Assembly (NCBI GenBank): GCA_963556255.1
Contig: OY744611.1
Span: 33,245,103-33,309,102 of the forward strand
DNA from: Allolobophora icterica
Lineage: Eukaryota; Annelida; Clitellata; Crassiclitellata; Lumbricidae
Reading direction: 5' to 3'
DNA length: 64,000 nucleotides
Of this stretch, positions 55,191-64,000 are shown in pieces (position 1 is the first letter of the stretch; each line of letters opens with the position of its first letter). The position numbers were made by a program, and so were the translations under genes. The notes beneath the pieces are model-generated. The model saw only the letters and a list, made by a program, of their open reading frames with translations. It was not told the DNA's origin and ran no database searches.

Positions 55191-55759
55191 GCATTAACAT
55201 TTGGGAAAGGAAGAAGGAGGTATGGTGAGGGAAGTAGTAGGGGATTAAGGGCCCCCGGAGAATTTGGCGAGGGGCCCCCCGAGGGCTTAATCCGGGCCTG
55301 CCCATAGCTGTTCTGCATCGTGGCTCTGCAGGTAAAAGACCCGTATTGAGGATCGCGGGCAACGAGGAGGGATGTAAAGAGGTAGTAGTGATTGAAGGTA
55401 GGGAGGTGGCTTTCGCTGAGGTCTTTGTAGGTCAAACAGGCCAATTTGAATTTTTTTTCTGGATTCATCAGAAAGCCAATTCAGCTGATGGAGTAGTACT
55501 GAGGAGCTTGTTTGTAATGGGACACAGCACTACGCGAGCTAAGGAGTTTTGGACGCGTTGCAACCTGTTGAGTTCAAGGTCTGACAGACCCACAAAAACC
55601 GAATTAGCATAATCAAGGCAAAAGGAGGCAATGTAACAGGCTATAGTTTGCGACATATTCTTGTCAGTGCCGACCTGATGTGTCGTGTTGCCCTGATGTG
55701 ATAGACACCAGATTTACAAAGATTTGTTATGCGCGGTTGGAATGTGACTTGCTGTCCAT

Positions 55760-57000
55760 GGTTACACCCAGTGTTACATAAATACATGCATACAAATATA
55801 CATACATACATACATGCTTAGATACATACATACATAGTACATACATACATATATGCATGCATACATACAAACAAATGATACAATGTCATACAAGCTTCAG
55901 TTACATTCTCTCCGGTATTTTTGCCTACATCTTTTCGGAAAAGAATAGACCCTATATACTCGCAACAGAAATGAATAGGCAACAGAAATTTGCAAGAATC
56001 TCCACTACAAAATAGAATGCTGATATACAGCAGTTCTAAAGATTAAGTCGCTAATTGTTAAGTAGTTAGACAACGACTGCAGTGTTTGGATCATTGGGTA
56101 AGAACGCCACGCGTGATGTAGGCCTATACGTTCAAGACACGAAAGAATGAGAAACAGTGGATGACTGGGACCACCGTGATATGCAAGATGGATAACGTAC
56201 AAGAAGACTTAGCAGGGCTTAAACTAGACCTGTTGAAAGCTTTGACCACTGACCAAAAACACCCGAAGTCATTTACACGTATTGGCAACAACCGCCGTCA
56301 AATGACGGGCTTCAGGATTTATGCCTCTGCTGCTGATGATGATTATGACCATAATGACGCAGCTGAGATAATGATGATGGCATCAGAGGGTCATTCATAG
56401 GCTTATTATTCGGATTATCATTTAGATCTTTTATTAGACTACTACTAAAATAATTAATGGGATAATTATTAGGACAATTATGAGATACTCACTGAGATGA
56501 TTAGTAGGAGGATTACTACAGGATCGACAATTCGGAATCTAAATAAGACTGACTAAAATTTAGAGTATGAATAATTATGTTATTATTTTTATTCCATTAA
56601 CAACTTTAAATACGCATACAATGTATTGCCATAACATCATTCAGTCAATTCTTCAAGTGTATATATGTATCAAAACACTTAATATAGCGCCTTTAAAGTG
56701 CCTCATAAAAGCGTTGCAATGATCAGTCGTTATATATACTTAGTCACTAATCGTGACTCAGTTACGGAAACATTCCAGAAAGAACTTCTGAGTGAATCAA
56801 TCTTATGACCTAGTGATGAGAATCCGTGCAACAGTCATGATACAGTGCTCTGTTTCTCGTCATAACTGACAGGTACAATCCTCTCTGATACATGTTTATA
56901 ACCCAGGGTTAGATGGGCGCATTATCTATGAAATAACAAGGCACTTTAAGTGGGGTGCGTTTTTTAGCGTGCTCAGTGGCGCCGGCACGCGGACGCAATA
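55760..57000. repeat. Segmental-duplication block (3' flank of copy 1), paralogous to 2200-4170
   Basis: Same order of landmarks as in the flank of copy 0, for example aatgtattgccataacatca and gactcagtta-ggaaacattcc. The homology stops near 4170/56960. Here the upstream region of copy 2 follows at once, whereas after copy 0 34 kb intervene. Confidence 0.7.
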
Positions 57001-58168
57001 GACGCATTTCCATTTATGTTCATGTACATATGTATGTATGCATGTATGTAGGCCTATGCGTGAATGGCTGTTGGCATCTATGTGTGCATATGTGATCATG
57101 CGTGTATTTTATGTGAAGTATTTTTGCATCTATGTGCACTTGTGTAGGCATTCATACATGGGTGCAAATAAACATGGGTTGGTTGGAATATTTTTATAAC
57201 TGACAGAACCGAGCACGTGCGACCTTCGAGAGGCCGACTGGGTCACAGCATCACAGCGCTATATAATACGCACTTAAAATAATTTAGGAAATGCCCCATC
57301 GAACGTGGGTAAGTTTTTCTTAATTACTCAGAGCAAACTTTAGAGATGACTATAAAGTCTATAATTAGTTAATTATAGTGCAATACGGTTAATTTAAATG
57401 GCACAAATCTTAGCATAATAGTTCAAGACCGAGATTTGAGTTTTGAGAAGTTCTCTGAAGGGGACATTTAAATGTCATGATTCATACCTACATTACATAT
57501 TGGCGTACATACATTACTAAATATATACGCATGTATAAACAAACACACGAACATAAATAAATAAATACGTACATACATATAAAATACACATATATACATA
57601 TACAATACACACGTGCATACCGTTGCACGTACGCATGTACTTGAGCTAAATAAATACGTCTTTGAAGCATGTATGGTGCATGTGCGTAATTATATGAGCG
57701 TTCACTGGTTTTGTGTGAATGCGGATGTTACAGTTTCACAGAAACGGAACTTGAGAAGAGCGAGGCAGAGAGACAAAGGGAGAGAGAAGAAGAAGTAGAA
57801 GAACGAGGAAAGGTAGAGGGAGACGGAGGGTAATGGAGTAAGACAGGAAGAGAGGGACAAAGAGAGAGATAGAGAGAATGAGGGCAGGAGTGAGACAAAA
57901 AGTGAGAGATACACAAAGGTGAAGACGCAGACCGAGAGAAAGAGATTACTGAGCGCAAGACAGACATAAAGACGGCCAGACACACTCACACAGCCAGAAA
58001 GACAGACGGACAGACAGAAGAGGACTCGAGATGACAGAGTGAGAGAAATAATTAGGGAAAGAATGATTTCGAGAGAAACATAAAGTGACAGAGCGATACA
58101 TAGAAACAAGGAGACAGATATAGACCGACATTAAGAGTGATAATTTGTGTGTGTGTGTGTGTGTGTAG

Positions 58169-58225
<57 letters not shown>

Positions 58226-58986
58226 TGTGTGTGTGTGTGTGTGACAGAGACAGAGAGATATACACCGAATACTACGGCAGTGACAGTGTCACAAGTTCTC
58301 TTCCAAATTCGACTGATCCAATCCCATCGTATACTACGTGCTCAGACAGGACAATAATTGCCTCTAAATTAATGCCCTGGATAATTTACACTACACTGTG
58401 TCGAGAAAAAGTTCGCTAGCCAAACTCGATTAAGTAAAAACAGTATTATATCAAAATGAAACTAAAACTTTCATTCCTTATATACACATTATACAGGCTA
58501 TTACCATTAATAATTTGCATAGTCTAAGGACGGTCGCTCTGAAATGACGTCGTATTATTAACTAGTTTCTCTAACCTTAACCCATAATGACGTTAATAGA
58601 ATTGTTATTCAGCGTTATTAAATTTTAACGCTAGACTAAGAATTATAGTCTAAAATGTTTGCTCCAATACTTTCTGATAAATAGCCAACTTTTCAGTCCT
58701 CCGCTACAGGTGCCACATATGTATAAACAAGTTTTATATATATTTCAGGTATTTTATGTATTTACATCTTTTTCTGGACACCGTGTAGATGGAAACAGTT
58801 TATCGTATCTAGGCAGCGAGTGTATGCTGCATAGACGACGTTTCTCCCGATAAGAACGTAAAGCTAGCGGATGAATAATTAGCATTCAATTAGCGATTCT
58901 GCGACAGAAGAATCGCACAGATTGTCATTACTAATGTGGTTTTTGTCATTTTCATAATTAATAACGGTGTTTTGGTAAGACAGAAG
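57001..58986. other. Upstream region of SUEL receptor copy 2
   Basis: Homologous to 38330-40388, including the purine-rich tract (57740-58140), the (GT)n array and the conserved segment just before exon 1. No gene seen. Confidence 0.6.
58146..58242. repeat. (GT)n/(GC)-interrupted microsatellite
   Basis: (TG)n with a central run of gcgtgcgtgc. Counterpart of 39546-39669. Confidence 0.95.
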
Positions 58987-59056
58987 ATGAAGGCGGTCTG
59001 CTTCGTATTTGTCGTTGCGTTTGTGATGGAGAATTATTGTGTCTCTGCTCAGCGAT
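58987..59056 (+). CDS. SUEL receptor copy 2, exon 1 (signal peptide)
   Basis: 70 nt encoding MKAVCFVFVVAFVMENYCVSAQR plus one base. Nearly identical to copy 1 exon 1, with the same T|gtgaga donor and phase. The longer ORF into the intron is not coding. Confidence 0.85.
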
Positions 59057-60026
<970 letters not shown>

Positions 60027-60308
60027 ATACCGTCTCCGCCTGTAAGGATAAAACATTGCTACTGAGCTGTAGAACCGGACTCATCCAAGTTCACGACATC
60101 GTTCTCGCCGATTCTAGTTGCTTCGGGAGCAGATGTTGTCCGCGTGCGAGGGATTGCAGTGGACAGCCGAGTGCCACCTACCGAAACGAAGTCCACACCA
60201 CATGCAACGGTCAAACCTCATGTTCTATGAGAGTCGAGATTCGCAACATCGGCTGCGGAATATTCGCCCCGAGAAATGACTATGTCAGCGTTACATACAG
60301 CTGCACAG
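60027..60308 (+). CDS. SUEL receptor copy 2, exon 2: SUEL-type lectin domain
   Basis: 282 nt, phase 1 to phase 1, same length as in copy 1. It encodes ACKDKTLLLSCRTGLIQVHD, VLADSSCFGSRCC, ATYRNEVHTTCNGQTSC and EIRNIGCGIFAPRNDYVSVT, ending YSCTG. All ten cysteines of copy 1 are kept. Changes between copies cluster in the loop after SRCC (PREGDCRGAPSAP versus PRARDCSGQPSAT), near the expected sugar-binding face. The acceptor is poor in pyrimidines because of the adjacent AAT array. Confidence 0.92.
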
Positions 60309-61686
<1,378 letters not shown>

Positions 61687-62250
61687 CCGTACAGACCTCG
61701 CCTGCACCAACGACTCTCACCACACCATCTCCCACAACGCGTTCCAGCTCCTCCGCTTCCACCCGGCAACAGCTGACAACGTCCACCTCAACCACCATTA
61801 ACACCCCTCCTTCTACGTCTATTTCAGCCGTACAGACCTCGCCTGCACCAACGACTCTCACCACGACATTTCCCACAACACTTTCCAGCTCCTCCGCTTC
61901 CACCCGGCAACAGCTGACAACGTCCACCTCAACCCCCATTAACACCCCTCCTTCTACGACTGACGCCGTTGTGGTTCATTCAACTGACGACAACAAAGCG
62001 ATCGAGATGGAGCAACAATCCACAACGTCCACCCTGATCCACATTCACACCTCCTCATATGCGCCTGACGACAACAAAGCGACCGAGATCGAGAAAGAAG
62101 AGGACGACAAGACTTCTTCTCAATCGTCCTTGGAGGGATCCACGAAACTGAATCCAACGCTTTCGCAGAAGTCCGTAGAAACTACGTCACGGTCTGCAGA
62201 GTCTGCATTTCAGGCCCAGACAGACCAGGACGAAGGCTACGGATCCTCAG
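61687..62250 (+). CDS. SUEL receptor copy 2, exon 3: mucin-like stalk with internal duplication
   Basis: 564 nt, phase 1 to phase 1, acceptor ttgcatttcag, donor CTCAG|gtaaga. It is 188 codons against 108 in copy 1. The first 141 bases (47 codons, VQTSPAPTTLTT onward) are duplicated in tandem from about 61821 with the reading frame kept. The rest is charged, as in copy 1 (KATEIEKEEDDKTSSQ, QTDQDEGYGSS). Because the duplication includes the intron's last bases, an internal tttcag lies in frame at 61823-61828. Confidence 0.83.
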
Positions 62251-62400
62251 GTAAGAATAAAACAGATACTTAGATGGTAGATATACGGATTTCTAGGTAA
62301 GAATAATACGGACACGTAGGAGGAAGATATAACCTATTGATCCCAAGGTAAGAATAATACAGATACTTAGGTGGAAGATATATGGATTCCTAGGCAATTG
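62245..62400. repeat. Tandem copies of the exon-3 donor region
   Basis: Three imperfect repeats of about 55 bp, each containing aggtaagaataa and (c)ggata(c)tag. The first includes the presumed real donor at 62251. Confidence 0.85.
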
Positions 62401-62780
62401 CGTGTCTTTAAATGGGTTATCTTCGCACTTATTCAAACTTTTACCGAGTCCCTTTGTTTTTTATATTCGGACCTTGCACCTTGCTCGGACCACCCCAGTT
62501 GCGGGCCGTACGGGCCAATTTAGTTACGCTACTGTTACTAGGTATGGAAAAGAGTAATATAAGGCAGAAAAAATGCGTATACATTGGCATAAAATATGAA
62601 CATCTTCATAGCCGAGATACAGTGATCTGTAGATAAAAGGAACGCGTGTCTGAGAAAAAAAACTGAAATACGGATGTCTAGGCAGAAAACACATGGGCCT
62701 AGGTATACTGTAAATACCTAAAATGAGACAGGAGCTATGCGAATAGAAATATGGATATCTAGTTAGGAAACAGGGGAATT
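62401..62780. other. Intron 3 of copy 2, first part
   Basis: Homologous to 47030-47230 of copy 1 (for example gtgatctgtag-taaaag). The homology ends near 62780, before the region where the transmembrane exon would be expected. Confidence 0.55.
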
Positions 62781-62814
62781 TGTGTGGGTTGGTGCATTAA
62801 TCTACGAAACATGA

Positions 62815-62905
62815 AGACACGTGTAAGTGGAGTGCGATGGTTAGCGTGTTGGACTGTCGACCCAGACGTCAGGGCTTCAAATCCCCGTCAGAAGCGACAG
62901 ATGTC
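62815..62905 (+). repeat. tRNA-derived SINE-like sequence
   Basis: gcgatggttagcgtgttggactgtcgacccagacgtcagggcttcaaatcccc-like stretch (boxes A ggttagcgtgttgg and B gcttcaaatcc at tRNA spacing). Confidence 0.65.
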
Positions 62906-63065
62906 TTGAGGTTTCTGATACACACTTCCCATTCCGTATCAACCTCACCGTATGTATACACTGTCGGTGGGCAGATCAGTGGATGAGGAAGAGAATTTAC
63001 GTAGAGACATGAATATATTTACACACACACATATACTATATTAAACACACATGTATGTATCTATA

Positions 63066-63151
<86 letters not shown>

Positions 63152-63464
63152 GAATGGCTGTTTGCATCTGTTTGCGCATTTGTGTTGATGCATGTATTTT
63201 ACGTAACCCGCCAGGACAGAAATTTGGTTCCAGATTTCTACCCAACCTGCGCCTCTAGGCAACTCAGTTATAATGAGTACACTGACCGTACACTGTGGGT
63301 GGGAAGATGAGATGGCGAGGGAGAGCACTCGCCACCAGCCCTCATATGCCGAGGCTAAGAAAATGAAGTTGTTAACACTTCGTACCCGTGCCTGCCTCGG
63401 GGCTAGCTTAAGGGGCTGCTCTTTTCTTAGTATTTATGCATGTATGTGTGTAGGTTTGTAGGCA

Positions 63465-63537
<73 letters not shown>

Positions 63538-64000
63538 ATAAACATGAATGGTGCTGGATATTTCTCTATATGATAGATCCAAGCAGGTGCGACCTACGAG
63601 AAGTTGACTGGGTCACAGCCTCACGGCGCTATATAAATTTTTTTTAAATTCCTCTGAATGGGCCATTTAAATGTCATGATTCCTACATACATTACATACT
63701 TGTATGCATACTTTACTAAATACATATACAAGTACACAGAAACACACATACATAAACACATACATAAATACATACATAAATACAAGCATAAATCACTACA
63801 TACATGTAGTGATGTATTCGTTAGTGATTCGTTAGTGATGTAACGAATCCCAAGATTCTGGACACGTGGCGAATCTCAGGACTTCCGACTTGTCTTCTAT
63901 TTCGCACATGACGCCTCCTCAACAAAACTATACTTGTACTGCCAGAAGAAATGTGCGTGAACTGCATGATCAGATCGATAATTACTACTACTAGTCTACT
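62906..64000. repeat. Third, rearranged copy of the SUEL-gene upstream region
   Basis: 63150-63700 resembles 57060-57500 and 38360-38790 (gcgacctacgagaagttgac..gggtcacag; ggccatttaaatgtcatgat). 63840-64000 resembles 41110-41280, which is intron 1 of copy 1. Exon 1 and its immediate upstream sequence are missing between them. (TA)n arrays lie at 63069-63151 and 63469-63500, with (TG)n to 63536. Confidence 0.6.

Overview
Kind of organism. This is eukaryotic (animal) nuclear DNA. It has spliced genes with GT-AG introns, CR1/L2-like LINE tails, hAT, pogo-like, Helitron and Polinton/Maverick elements, and long simple repeats. A tandem family of SUEL (sea-urchin-egg-lectin type) genes and a CARD/NHL adaptor gene suggest a marine invertebrate. 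An echinoderm or another non-vertebrate deuterostome is my best guess, but nothing here fixes the species.

Layout. (1) 1-4.2 kb: last coding exon of a SUEL-family membrane receptor (copy 0), cut by the window edge, then LINE debris. (2) 5.6-34.2 kb, minus strand: one host gene assembled from six exons whose splice phases all agree and whose summed length is divisible by three. It encodes coiled coil, SH3, CARD, an unassigned 124-residue domain and an NHL-like beta-propeller. (3) 14171-33049: a complete 18,879-bp Polinton/Maverick (adintovirus-type) provirus. It lies in the intron that splits the SH3 domain, with a 6-bp target duplication (gagctt) and inverted repeats of about 260 bp. (4) 34.5-38.3 kb: retroelement remnants, a hairpin and a small Helitron. 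(5) 40.4-51.5 kb, plus strand: a complete five-exon SUEL receptor gene (copy 1): signal peptide, SUEL domain, Thr/Ser/Pro stalk, transmembrane helix and a tyrosine-motif cytoplasmic tail. (6) 51.6-56 kb: a CR1-like LINE split by a hAT element with a perfect 8-bp target duplication. (7) 57-62.3 kb: copy 2 of the receptor (signal, SUEL and a lengthened stalk exon). Its transmembrane and tail exons are not found before the window ends; instead a rearranged third copy of the gene-upstream region begins near 62.8 kb.

Polinton gene set. Minus strand: a DUF5679-type zinc ribbon, PLA2-like domain, RVE integrase and chromodomain in one ORF. Plus strand: FtsK/HerA-like packaging ATPase, penton-like minor capsid protein, two small membrane-active-type ORFs, a possible dUTPase-fold protein, a coiled-coil/two-helix membrane protein, a DUF8207 protein, a pVI/pX-like protein, the double-jelly-roll major capsid protein, a SAP/NUMOD-like ORF, protein-primed type DNA polymerase B (broken by one frameshift), adenain-like protease, and two tail-fibre-like genes with discoidin-like tips on either side of a pogo-like transposon. 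Most genes other than the replication genes start at TATAAAATG or a close variant. The SAP/NUMOD ORF and polB instead share an exactly spaced TTTCTAGA-N5-YTTAAAGAG block.

How the host genes may work together (inference). The lectin receptors carry conserved YxxP and YxxI motifs in their tails, and the gene between array members encodes an SH3/CARD adaptor. A receptor-adaptor innate-immunity neighbourhood is a reasonable hypothesis, not a demonstrated one.
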